A model generated the notes under the pieces. It was not told the DNA's origin and did no database searches. It saw only the letters and a program-made list of their open reading frames with translations. A stretch of 38,632 bases of DNA from Plantactinospora alkalitolerans (GTDB lineage: Bacteria; Actinomycetota; Actinomycetes; Mycobacteriales; Micromonosporaceae): the NCBI RefSeq assembly GCF_015690345.1, contig NZ_JADPUN010000106.1:1-38632 (forward strand). The letters run 5' to 3'. Of the stretch, positions 17,139 to 25,715 are shown one piece after another; within the stretch, counting starts at the first letter, position 1, and each line of letters begins with the position of its first letter. Both the position numbers and the translations under genes were made by a program.

Positions 17139-19619
17139 ATGGCGGCCATGCGTCTGTTGGTACATGTCGCCGGAGAAGCCGACCTCCTCCTCGAGTCGCG
17201 AAACCGATCCGAAGAAGTCGGAGCCGAACGGGTCGCGAAGCGCTGCCGCGACCTCGCCGCCGCCCTCGCCGGCCCCGACGGCCCCGCCACCGCCCGTCAG
17301 ATGCTCACCAGAGACGCATGGCAGGACGAGCCGCTCAGTACACCCGCACCCAGTCCACTACTCGGAGCGCTGGATGCTCTTGACGCCACGCCGGACCTGA
17401 CTGTGGTGGTACTCGGTACCAGCCAGAACCCACCACGTCCCCTGGACACGCTGCCGATCGCCCAGACCCTCGCCGACGTCCTCGACGCGATCGCGGCCAA
17501 CGACGGAACCTTCCCGGCTCGGAAGGCCACCGTACTGGCCGTTCCCAAACTGACCGAGACGTCGATCGTCGACATGCTCACCAGTCACCTCGGCGAGGCG
17601 CCGCCATACCGGCAGGCGGTGGTCACCTGGGGCTCCGGGTCCACGGCGCTGACCATGGGCGTACTCACCGCACTGTCCCACGCTGGACTGCAGTGGCAAC
17701 TCGTCCTCACCAGCGAATCAGCCACGTACCGGGTCGTTGACCCGCTGGAACAGCTCAACGTCGATCCGGTCGTCGGCGTCTTCGTTCGATGGCGCATGTT
17801 CGCGGCCCTAGACGACCTCGCCGGCAAGACCCCGCCCGCAGTCCAACTTACCGAGACCCAGCGCGACCTGGTGCGACAAGCCGCGAAACGGCACGCCGAC
17901 GGCTTCGCGGCCCACGACTGCGCGTCGCTACGCGCCGTGCTCGCCGACGCTGTCGTACGTCGCGACGGCAGCGCCAGCCTCGCCGTACGCCGCTACATCA
18001 CCCGACGGTACGAGGAACTACTCGCCAACGACAAAGTTGATCACCCCTGGGCCGCAGACCTGCTCCTCAAGTACGAAAGACCCAAGGGTGGCCCCCCGCT
18101 CGGGGCAAAGCTGCGCATGATCGGACATACGAACCACGACGACCCAATGGTGTGTGCCTCAACCGACCTGCCGTCCTACAAATGGCTGTACTCCCCCGAA
18201 GCCAACTCGCTGCAGAACATCGGCAAGGGCAGTCACAACCTCCGTCCCCCCGCGCCCTGTGACGCAAGAATCGTCGGCAACTACCTGTCCCGATACACCA
18301 CGGACGAGGCCGGCTGGCGCGATGCCGGACTACCCGAGCCGCCGGTCATACCGGCCGACACCATCCTGGCAGTCTGGCTCGCCGGAACTCAGATCGACCC
18401 CCGGGTCGGCAGCGTCGGACAACAACTGAGCGATGGCATACCGACGGTGGTCTTGGACCACCTCGGTGTGGAGGAAACCCGAATTCGAGCGGTCATCTTC
18501 GGAGTTGACGACGGACAGGGCAGCCGTGACCACGCCGACGCGGACGCCGAACTGATCGCCAATGCCACCTACGGGTTTACAGGCGAACCCAGAGGACAAG
18601 CATGGGTCGAGCCGATCGAGTTGTCCAAGATCGACCCGGTGGCTGTCGAGCGGGCCATCGAGAGCCGGCTCACACGTGAGACAGGTGCGCTGTTACTCAT
18701 CCCCACCGGCCCCAAGCCGATCGTCCTCACCCTGCTTCACGCCGTACGCCACATCGGCGCCCGGCACGGAATCCCCCTGTTCGTCCGCCAGACAGCAGAC
18801 CCAGAAACACAGGGCACCTACCCAGTGCATCTATGGCCGGCACTCACCGGTGGCGATCTCCCGCTACTCAACGCGGCCAAGAAAGCCCTGCATACCCTAG
18901 AACTGGACGTCGCCTGGCGGCTGCTGGCCGCCTCCGCCATCCATCCCGAGATCACCAACAACGTCCGCCGACTGGCCGACACCTTCGCCAGCCGTACACC
19001 GCTGCAGGATACGGCGTCGACATCAGCCTCCGACCGCACTAGCAGGACGATGGACCTGATCGCCGCGCGCCTGGAACTGGTAAGCGCCGCACTCGCTCAC
19101 GCCACGACACCCGCCAGCCAGATCCACCTGCTGGTCCTCGCGGCGGATGCGATGGAGGCATCGGTCGCCGCCGGACCGGAACGCCAACAACCGGGAGAGA
19201 GGAACCAGAGCCGACCGGGAGAAAAATACAGACACTTCCGGGACGGGTTGCGCAAGGACGCACAGCGCCACGACAAGCCCGAGGCGGTACCCGCGCGAAT
19301 CCTCCTGCTACTCAACGAAGCCCGCGACCGAGCCCCAATCACGCATGGAACCAGGCCCAACCCCGATGACGTGGTGGCCGACGCAGCGGACCACCTTGCC
19401 GCTAGGTGGCAGTTGACCCCGCTCGACGCCGACATGTTACCGCGCAACGTGTCCACATTGCTGCATAGCGCAGTCGTCTCGGCCGCCGATCGCGGCCTCG
19501 GACGGCCGAACCAACCAGACAGCCTGCTTCGGCTCCACCGAGAGGTAATCATGGATATCAATCAAGCCACTAACCAGCGAGAACCAACGAGAGATACCTG
19601 GGCATCCGAGCGGCGATAG
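17139..19619 (+). CDS. Probable CARF-HEPN effector (Csm6/Csx1-like), 826 aa, two CARF-like segments
   Basis: This is the likely downstream effector of the Cas10 signal: CARF domains bind cyclic oligoadenylate and activate an attached HEPN ribonuclease. The first CARF-like segment (about 85-215) has LTVVVLGTSQNPPRPLDT and the glycine-rich turn VVTWGSGSTALTMGVLTAL, in place of the usual TGGTK motif. A second (about 395-565) has TILAVWLAGTQIDPR and LLLIPTGPKPIVLTLLHAV. Between them is a 170-residue region I cannot assign. The C-terminal helical part carries EARDRAPITHG (727-737), an R-x4-H pair (R731, H736) in the sequence style of HEPN RNases. The ATG at 17139 has AAGAGGT some 15 bases upstream; another ATG is at 17148. 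It is divergent from the cas genes. CARF assignment is from patterns, not a profile. Confidence 0.72.
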   Translation: MAAMRLLVHVAGEADLLLESRNRSEEVGAERVAKRCRDLAAALAGPDGPATARQMLTRDAWQDEPLSTPAPSPLLGALDALDATPDLTVVVLGTSQNPPRPLDTLPIAQTLADVLDAIAANDGTFPARKATVLAVPKLTETSIVDMLTSHLGEAPPYRQAVVTWGSGSTALTMGVLTALSHAGLQWQLVLTSESATYRVVDPLEQLNVDPVVGVFVRWRMFAALDDLAGKTPPAVQLTETQRDLVRQAAKRHADGFAAHDCASLRAVLADAVVRRDGSASLAVRRYITRRYEELLANDKVDHPWAADLLLKYERPKGGPPLGAKLRMIGHTNHDDPMVCASTDLPSYKWLYSPEANSLQNIGKGSHNLRPPAPCDARIVGNYLSRYTTDEAGWRDAGLPEPPVIPADTILAVWLAGTQIDPRVGSVGQQLSDGIPTVVLDHLGVEETRIRAVIFGVDDGQGSRDHADADAELIANATYGFTGEPRGQAWVEPIELSKIDPVAVERAIESRLTRETGALLLIPTGPKPIVLTLLHAVRHIGARHGIPLFVRQTADPETQGTYPVHLWPALTGGDLPLLNAAKKALHTLELDVAWRLLAASAIHPEITNNVRRLADTFASRTPLQDTASTSASDRTSRTMDLIAARLELVSAALAHATTPASQIHLLVLAADAMEASVAAGPERQQPGERNQSRPGEKYRHFRDGLRKDAQRHDKPEAVPARILLLLNEARDRAPITHGTRPNPDDVVADAADHLAARWQLTPLDADMLPRNVSTLLHSAVVSAADRGLGRPNQPDSLLRLHREVIMDINQATNQREPTRDTWASERR

Positions 19620-19647
19620 CGCAGGTAGCGCGATGGCGGGCGCCCTT

Positions 19648-19661
19648 CCCCTCCATAGGGG
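19648..19661. terminator. Small hairpin 3' of the CARF-HEPN gene
   Basis: A perfect 5-bp stem CCCCT/AGGGG with a 4-base loop lies 29 bp after the stop codon of the 826-aa protein gene. No T-run follows, so it could be a weak actinobacterial-style terminator or chance. Confidence 0.25.
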
Positions 19662-19760
19662 CGTCCACCATCCGTCGGCGTTGCACGCCAACCAGTTGAG
19701 GGGTGAAACAAACCGCAGGTATAGGCTGACCGGTCATCGCCGGCCACCAGTCCCTGAAGG

Positions 19761-20829
19761 TCTAACGACCTCGTGCACGGTTGGCTGACGGTCGAACACA
19801 GCTTTCATCGGGTGCGAGGGCCGGCTGGTAGTGCCCTGGGTCGCCGGGGAGTGTTGTCGTTCCGGTTGGTGTGTTGGTGGTCGGACAGTAGGCCGGCGAT
19901 GGCGCGGATGGTGGTGTCGAGGTGCTCGCGTCGGCCGTGGTAGCGGCCGAGGATCCGCCAGTTCTTGAGGTGTCCGATGACGTGCTCGACGCGGATGCGC
20001 TGTGAGGAGTGCCGTTTCCGTGCCGCGTCGTGGGCGGCGATCACGCTCGGTGGTAACGATGTGCGGCGTTTCTGTGGCTTGGGTTTGGGCGTGATCACGC
20101 CTGCGTTGGTGTCCGTCCCCAGGCCCTGGTAACCCGCGTCGGCGAGGACTTGAACGCCGAGCGGTGTGTGCATGAGGAGGTCGACCAGGCCCGGCGGTAC
20201 GAGCCTGGGTGATGTCATGCATCGAGCCGGGGCGGACCTCGCCGCAGAACAACAACTTGCCGACGGGGTCGCAGATCACGAGGGCTTTCATGGTGTTGAG
20301 CCGGGCCTCGCCGGACACGAACCGGTCCCGACCGGGCCGGCCCGCGATCGGTCTGCGGACACGCACCTCGGTGGCGTCCATGAGCGCCCGCGGGTGGTGG
20401 CCGAAATGCGCGACCACATCAGCGAGGGTCCGTAACCGGATCCCGCTGTTCACACGGCAGCCGCGCTCGGCCAGCAGTGGTCGGACCTCGCCGATGCTGC
20501 GGGTGATCGTCGAGCGGTGCACCCCGAACCACGCGGCGACCACGTCGTGGGTCATGCCGTGTCGTAGGTGGACCAGCGTAGCCAGCAGCCGGTCCGTGAA
20601 CCCGAACCGGTGCCTTGCCCCGCCGCCGATGGCACGACGACGGGCCCTCCCGGTGAGGCGGTCGCGGTGACGGGCCTGCCATCGTGGCGCCAGCTCAGCG
20701 ACCAGGCACTCGATCACCTGCCGGGACAGACCAGTCATCCGACGGTTGCTCATGATCATCGCGCTAATCATGATCAGGACAACGATCATCGATGCTCAAG
20801 CACGCGCAACCATGCACGAGGTCGTTAGA
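19761..20829 (-). mobile_element. IS5-type insertion sequence, frameshifted
   Basis: Terminal inverted repeats bound the element: TCTAACGACCTCGTGCACGG at 19761-19780, continuing to 19783, against its complement at 20807-20829, with one mismatch in 23 bp. Length is 1069 bp, and the transposase fills it on the minus strand. The right end lies 26 bp before the recognisable cas2 remnant preceding array 2, so the insertion, or a deletion next to it, probably removed the rest of that gene. I found no clear target duplication. Confidence 0.8.
19805..20753 (-). pseudogene. IS5-type transposase, split by a frameshift
   Basis: The transposase is readable in two frames. The first carries the N-terminal helix-turn-helix region and the first catalytic aspartate (ALMDATEVRVRRP), and continues to GSMHDITQARTAG. 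The second continues with LVDLLMHTPLGVQVLADAGYQGLGT, holding the second aspartate, and RIRVEHVIGHLKNWRIL with the catalytic glutamate. The break is at about 20188-20192, where one extra C in GGGCCTGG separates TAG from LVDLL. It could be a programmed frameshift, known in parts of the IS5 family, but there is no obvious slippery run, so inactivation is more likely. The start shown is the ATG for MSNRRMTGL; earlier in-frame ATGs exist. Confidence 0.75.
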
Positions 20830-20855
20830 GTGTAATAATCGCTTCTGCGTCCCCT

Positions 20856-20894
20856 GTCGATGTCGACCTGGGTCACCCGGACTCAATGCTCTGA
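20856..20894 (+). pseudogene. cas2: Remnant of a second cas2 (3' end only)
   Basis: Immediately upstream of the array 2 leader, the plus strand reads VDVDLGHPDSML and then TGA, matching the C-terminus of the intact Cas2 (GVELGHPDSVL and stop). Distance from the stop to the first repeat is 89 bp in both places. The upstream part is missing, with the IS5-type element ending at 20829. I infer that array 2 once had its own adjacent cas2, probably with a full adaptation module, and that the IS insertion or an associated deletion removed it. Confidence 0.75.
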
Positions 20895-20983
20895 CCAGCA
20901 AAGATGCACAACCGCCGGACTGCCGCAAAACTCGGCCAAACCGAGGCATGGGAAGCAGGGCTGACCTGCGACTTAAGGTTCGG
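20895..20983 (+). promoter_or_regulatory. CRISPR leader of array 2
   Basis: These 89 bp match the reverse complement of the array 1 leader with only a few substitutions and the same length. Both leaders end TTAAGGTTCGG just before the first repeat. The conservation implies transcription of array 2 rightward and suggests that both arrays could be extended by the same Cas1-Cas2 if a working Cas1 exists elsewhere. Confidence 0.85.
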
Positions 20984-22817
20984 GTCGGTCATCACCCCTG
21001 GAGGGATCGCAACTCGACATCGACCGGCACCCTGTCGGGTGGTACGCCCATGTCGGTCATCACCCCTGAAGGGATCGCAACTCGGGCGCCGTCTGCTGAA
21101 CGACGAACTGGGAATCGAGTCGGTCATCACCCCTGGAGGGATCGCAACACCACGTCCGAGCCGACCCGCCAGAACGCGGCCCAGTCGGTCATCACCCCTG
21201 GAGGGATCGCAACGTCCTCTCGGTTGGCCGCTCAGCGCGGCGCGGGGTGTTTCGGTTGTCGGTCATCACCCCTGGAGGGATCGCAACCCCGACCCGGCCG
21301 CGCACCACCACCCGCACCATCTCCAGTCGGTCATCACCCCTTGAGGGATCGCAACTACGTAGCGGCGCCAACCGACGACCGGATCAGCGAGGTCACGTCG
21401 GTCATCACCCCTGGAGGGATCGCAACGTTGGATGTCGATCCACTGACCCTCGTGCTCGTGGCCGTCGGTCATCACCCCTGGAGGGATCGCAACGCGTACG
21501 CGCGGCCGGCGAGCACCACGACGTCGGTGGGTCGGTCATCACCCCTGGAGGGATCGCAACCGGAACGCAAAGCGGACCTCAGCGAAAAGCTTGACTTGTC
21601 GGTCATCACCCCTGGAGGGATCGCAACCGATCACCGTCAGCCAGGCGCCGAAGTCCGCGCCCTGGTCGGTCATCACCCCTGGAGGGATCGCAACAAGCAT
21701 TCCTCCTCTGCAGCGGCGATGATCTGCCAGTCGTCGGTCATCACCCCTGGAGGGATCGCAACGCCACCAGGACCCGCTGGCCCAGTACGGTCGGTCATCA
21801 CCCCTGGAGGGATCGCAACAACGTGGACGGGACGATGGCCACCCTGCGCGTGCTGGTCGGTCATCACCCCTTGAGGGATCGCAACGTGGCCGAACCTTCC
21901 TGAGGAGCGTGGGAGGTGAGCGTCGGTCATCACCCCTGGAGGGATCGCAACGTGGTCAAGGTGCTCACTCCTTCTCGGTGACGCTCGGGTCGGTCATCAC
22001 CCCTGGAGGGATCGCAACTGTGACACGGACACGGTGAGTGCTCCTCGGGTGAGGTTGGGGTCGGTCATCGCCCCTGGAGGGATCGCAACGCGAGTAGCCG
22101 GGCAACAAGCTGATCAAGGTCAATCAAGTCGGTCATCACCCCTGGAGGGATCGCAACGTGAGGTCCCACACCTAGAAGTCGGCGCCGGCCAGGTCGGTCA
22201 TCATCCCTGGAGAGATCGCAACTTGGTGGAGACCATCGCCTGCCGGCCCTGATTGGACGGTTGGTCATCACCTCTGGAGGGATCGCAACATGCTGCGGCC
22301 CTCGACGACGGTTCGCCCGATGGACAGCGGTCGGTCATCACGCCTGGAGGGATCGCAACTCGCCCATCACGGCCTTGAGGATCGCGTCGAGCTGGCTCGG
22401 GTCGGTCATCACCCCTGGAGGGATCGCAACTTGCGCCATACGTATAGATCTTGGCGCCGACCGGGCCGGTCATCACCCCTGGAGGGATCGCAACATCCGG
22501 ATCACGAAGTGGGGAAAGGTGAGGTTGATCGGTCGGTTATGCCCCCTGGAGGGATTGCAACACGACACCGGCGACCGCGAACGGGTCGCCGCCGAGTCGG
22601 TCATCACCCTAGAGGGATCGCAACGAGATCGCGGACAGGTAGAGCTGCTGCCCGCGGTTCAGTCGGCCATCACCCCTGGGGGGCTCGCAACGCCGGTTGA
22701 GGACACTCAACACATGGTAGCCGTTGGGGGTCGGTCATCACCCCTGGAGGGATCGCAACAGCGGCCACCACGCCACCGGATCGGTGCTGGGCAGTCGGTC
22801 AGCATCCCTGGAGTGAT
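20984..22817 (+). CRISPR. CRISPR array 2: 28 repeats, 27 spacers
   Basis: The repeat is the same as in array 1, here on the plus strand, so both arrays point away from the cas genes. Spacers are 34-44 nt except one of 27 nt (21763-21789). Leader-side repeats are nearly uniform (single changes at 21052, 21326 and 21856). Toward the right end they decay: substitutions at 22060, 22193, 22260, 22330, 22465, 22532 and 22662, a 29-bp copy at 22596-22624, and a last copy (22794-22817) that is mutated and broken off. Two perfect copies persist among them (22401 and 22730). The array is interrupted at its trailer end by a reverse transcriptase fragment. Confidence 0.98.
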
Positions 22818-22953
22818 GGGCCACGTTCGGGCAAGGGTGAAGGACAAACGACTGCTGGCGCTGGTGAAGGCGTTCCTCAAGCCGGCGTGCTCACCGAACT
22901 CGGTGACCGGCGCGACACCCACACCGGCACCCCGCAGGGTGGGTTATGTTCAG
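22815..22953 (+). pseudogene. Group II intron reverse transcriptase fragment, plus strand
   Basis: The plus strand reads VRARVKDKRLLALVKAFLK and then, after a one-base frame change near 22880, AGVLTELGDRRDTHTGTPQGG. This is the reverse transcriptase region just before the YADD active site, ending at the GTPQGG motif. It starts where array 2 breaks off and ends at the centre of a palindrome that leads into a second, oppositely oriented reverse transcriptase fragment. Both ends are missing and the frame is shifted, so it is a relic. Its sequence differs from the two other reverse transcriptases here, so it is a separate copy. Confidence 0.75.
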
Positions 22954-22984
22954 CTGAACATAACCCACCCTGCGGGGTGCCGGT
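22923..22984. repeat. Perfect 62-bp palindrome at a reverse transcriptase junction
   Basis: The two 31-base arms are exact reverse complements with no spacer. The outer part of each arm (ACCGGCACCCCGCAGGGTGG) encodes TGTPQGG in its own direction. The centre, TTATGTTCAGCTGAACATAA, is not reverse transcriptase sequence. It therefore joins two reverse transcriptase fragments head to head at the same codon. Confidence 0.95.
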
Positions 22985-23554
22985 ACTCGACTCGCGTAAG
23001 CCCTCGTCCTTGCTGAGGATGCCTGCTTTGAGGAACCCCTTCACCAGCGCCAACACCCGCTTGTCTCCGATCCGCCGACGCACCCGGTCCATCAGGGCCG
23101 TGTGGTCGATCTCGTCGAAGCAGGCGGTGATGTCGCCTTCCACCACCCATTCGTAGTCGCGTGGGTGGGAGGTGAGGTGACGGGTCTCCGCGACCGCGTC
23201 ATCCGCCCGCCGATTCGGGCGGAAGCCGTAGGAGCACGGCTGGAAGTCCGCCTCGAATATCGGCTCTAACACCAGCTTCAGGGATGCCTGCACGACCCGG
23301 TCGGTCACGGTCGGGATCCCCAGACGCCGCTTGGTGCGACTGCCCGGTTTCGGGATCATCCGTTCCTTGACCGGCAACGGCCGGAACGTGCGCGAGCGCA
23401 ACTGCTCACGCACGTCGCGCAGGAACGCCTCGATGCCGCGTTCCTTCTCCACCGAGTAGGCGGTCTGGCCGTCCACCCCAGCGGATCGGGCTCCCTTGTT
23501 GCCCCGCACCCGAACCCACGCCTCGCTCAGGAACGCGGGATCGGCGACGAGGTT
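22954..23554 (-). pseudogene. Reverse transcriptase of intron 1, second coding part, truncated
   Basis: The frame resumes exactly at the inner intron's 3' end with NLVADPAFLSEAWVRVRGNKG and runs through the conserved reverse transcriptase blocks: GVDGQTAY, FRPLPVKERMIPKPG, RRLGIPTVTDRVVQASLKLVLEPIFEADFQPCSYGFRPNRRADDA (given by position, about 23345-23205) and YEWVVEGDITACFDEIDHT. It stops matching after GTPQGG at the palindrome; the open frame drifts on to 22877 without homology. The YADD motif and the maturase domain are missing, so this enzyme cannot work. Joined to 25716-25862 it reads without frame break, as expected if the inner intron splices or moved in cleanly. Confidence 0.82.
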
Positions 23555-23617
23555 GTGAGGTCGGACCGCAGCGCGGTGTCAGAGTTTCCGCTGATCCGTT
23601 TCTGCGGCCCGCCTCCC

Positions 23618-23652
23618 GAACCGGACGTGCCCGTTGGCCGAGCATCCGGCTC
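23618..23652 (-). ncRNA. Group II intron domain V
   Basis: On the minus strand the 35-nt hairpin starts GAGCCGGATGCTCGG and ends CGGGCACGTCCGGTTC, the standard domain V layout with a stem closed by GAGCCG/CGGTTC. It is the catalytic core of the ribozyme. It lies 28 nt after the maturase stop codon, and domain VI (with its branch-point adenosine) should occupy the sequence between it and 23555. Confidence 0.88.
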
Positions 23653-23679
23653 TCCACAGGCTCCGCGAAATCGCGGCGA

Positions 23680-25110
23680 TCAGGTCATGCTCGCCCATGG
23701 TGTGGGGATTGCGGCACCCCGGTAGCGGTAGCGGGTCGTGCGTGTCCGCGCCGGGTTGAATAGCGCCACGTCGCCGTCGGACGGCCACCAGCCGCCCTGG
23801 CAGTAGCGGTGGCGCAGCTGTTTCCAGGTCATCCCGGGGTGTTTACGGCGCAGCCAGCCCATTACCCTGCGCCAGGTGAAGCCGCGCAGGTAGGCGTAGG
23901 TCGCGCTGGACACTCCGGGCTGGAAGTAGGTGCACCACCCTCGTAGCACTGGGTTCAGGTTGTGCAGCAACACTTCGAGCGGCTGGTTCCGGTTCAACCG
24001 ACTCAGCGTCTTCACCTTCCCGGTGACCGATCTGACGGCCTTCTTACTGGGATAGGTGTAGATGTAGCTGTTGGCCGCGCCTGGTTTGCGGTGGCGCTGG
24101 ATGCGCCAGCCGAGGAAGTCCAGACCCTCGTCAATGTGGGTGATCATCGTCTTTGCCTGTGACAGGCGAAGACCCACGGTGGCCAGCACCGCTGCCGTCT
24201 CGTCGCGCAGCGCCTCCACGTCGGACCGCTGGCCCTTGACTAGGAGCACCCAGTCGTCGGCATACCGCGACAGCCGGAAGATCGGCTGTCCGCGCTGCTG
24301 GCTACGGGGCAAACTCCGTCGGTGCTGGGTCTTGCGGTCGAAGTGCTCGTCGAGAACGCTCAACGCGATGTTCGACAGCAGCGGCGACAGGATGCCACCC
24401 TGGGGCGCACCCTCCTGCGAGTTCCTCAGGCCAGTCTCCTTGCTGAATATCCCGGCCTTCAGAAACGCCTTGACCAGCAGCAGAACCCGCTTGTCAGTGA
24501 TCCGATGCCGCACCAAGCCCATCAGAGCGGTGTGGTCGATCTCGTCGAAGCAGGCCGTGATGTCGCCCTCCAACACCCACTCATAGCGGTGTGGTGGACC
24601 GGCGAACGTGCGGACCTCAGCGATCGCGTCGTGCGCCCTGCGCCTGGGACGGAACCCGTAGGAGCAGGGCCGAAAATCGGCTTCGAAGATTGGTTCAAGA
24701 ACCAGCTTCAATGCCGCCTGCACGACACGATCTCGCACGGTGGCTATGCCCAGTCGACGTTGCTTGCCGCCCGCCTTCGGAATCATCCGCTCGCGGACCG
24801 GCAACGGACGGAACTGTTGCGTCTTCAGCTCGTCGCGGATCTCGGCGAGGAACGGTTCCACGCCTCGCCGCGCCTCGACGAAGAACGCCGTCTGGCCGTC
24901 CACACCTGCCGACCGGGCACCCCGATTACCCCGCACCCGCTGCCACGCGACGAGCAGGAACGCGGGGTCATAGACAAGGTTGAACACATCGTGGAACCGG
25001 CGATCTGGATCGTCGGTCGCCCAACGGTGCAGCTTCGTCTGGATCTTCTGTACCCGCACCTCGGCCGACCCCAGCAGGGGCCATTCCGACGGCGGCGCGT
25101 CGGTGTTCAC
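23680..25110 (-). CDS. ltrA: Group II intron reverse transcriptase/maturase (LtrA-type), intact
   Basis: This 476-aa protein helps its intron splice and copies it into new DNA sites. The reverse transcriptase domain shows RPLPVRERMIPKAGGKQRRL, EGDITACFDEIDHTALM, the GAPQGGILSPLLSNI block and the active site RLSRYADDWVLLVKG. The maturase (X) domain follows, with VLRGWCTYFQPG and the terminal GMTWKQLRHRYC region. No HNH endonuclease domain is present at the C-terminus, which ends soon after the maturase part. The start is GTG at 25110 with AAGGACG just upstream. It is encoded within domain IV of the inner intron and appears functional. Its N-terminus is homologous to the interrupted host reverse transcriptase, so the two introns are related. 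Confidence 0.95.
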   Translation of the reverse strand: MNTDAPPSEWPLLGSAEVRVQKIQTKLHRWATDDPDRRFHDVFNLVYDPAFLLVAWQRVRGNRGARSAGVDGQTAFFVEARRGVEPFLAEIRDELKTQQFRPLPVRERMIPKAGGKQRRLGIATVRDRVVQAALKLVLEPIFEADFRPCSYGFRPRRRAHDAIAEVRTFAGPPHRYEWVLEGDITACFDEIDHTALMGLVRHRITDKRVLLLVKAFLKAGIFSKETGLRNSQEGAPQGGILSPLLSNIALSVLDEHFDRKTQHRRSLPRSQQRGQPIFRLSRYADDWVLLVKGQRSDVEALRDETAAVLATVGLRLSQAKTMITHIDEGLDFLGWRIQRHRKPGAANSYIYTYPSKKAVRSVTGKVKTLSRLNRNQPLEVLLHNLNPVLRGWCTYFQPGVSSATYAYLRGFTWRRVMGWLRRKHPGMTWKQLRHRYCQGGWWPSDGDVALFNPARTRTTRYRYRGAAIPTPWASMT

Positions 25111-25715
25111 CGGCGTCCTTCAGACATTCCAGCATCGTCGCTGCCAGCTTGCTGGCTCCCTTCGCCATGTGGACGGCTTTCCCGCCCTCCGACTACTACG
25201 AAGCCTCCGCCCCACCCGACGGCTATCAGCCGACGACGAGCCTGCCCACCTGCGTCCTGGCTGGACCACAGGGAGGGCGACCGCGGATGGTTCCCACGTT
25301 CACCACGAACCGATCGACGAGGGAGGCGCCCAGCTATACCCCGACCGCTTCGCCACAGGTACGCCGCAGACATTCCCCATGGCCTCCCCACCGACTTGTT
25401 CATCCCGGCTTCGGAGTCACCCACCGGATGTTCCCGGCGGGTCCGCACGGCATACCGACCCAGATCCACCAGGTTCGAGTCGGCTCGACGCTTACGGAGC
25501 TTCATGCACTGGTTCCTCTCGTGCACCTTCTCGTCTTGCTAGCCGGACCCGTCCCGTCTGGCAGTACCAGGACGTCCCGTCGTTGTCAGGACTGCTTCCC
25601 ACCCTCACCGGCGTCTCCCGGATCAGGCTGTCCTCAGCTTCGCCAGGCTGCTGCGACAGCCCAGCGGCCAGGGCCTTTCACCCCAACTCGGTCACAGTGG
25701 CGCCTCGTGGCGCAC
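25111..25715 (-). ncRNA. 5' ribozyme domains of inner group II intron
   Basis: No gene is present here. The stretch extends from the intron's GTGCG start to its maturase ORF, the place of domains I to IV. Much of it aligns by eye with 25863-26449 (for example TAGCCGGACCCG, GTACCAGGACGTCCCGTCG against GTACCGGCACGTCCCGTCG, and CGGATCAGGCTG), as expected for two related introns. I did not fold it. Confidence 0.65.

Larger units (their letters stand above)
23555..25715 (-). mobile_element. Inner group II intron (intron 2), complete
   Basis: The 5' end GTGCG (25715-25711) matches the group II GUGYG consensus; the 3' end is placed at 23555 (CTCAC) because removing 23555-25715 rejoins the host frame as RFDDLF-NLVADPAF, the same order as RFHDVFNLVYDPAF in the inner intron's own protein. 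The intron is 2161 nt. It has about 600 nt of 5' ribozyme sequence, an intact reverse transcriptase/maturase ORF and a canonical domain V before the 3' end. It may still splice and move. Confidence 0.85.

Noticed and set aside
22877-25110. CRISPR-associated reverse transcriptase (RT-Cas1 type)
   Set aside because: The reverse transcriptases carry group II intron features (GTGCG ends, maturase domain, domain V) and are nested mobile elements; none is fused to cas1 or part of the cas operon.
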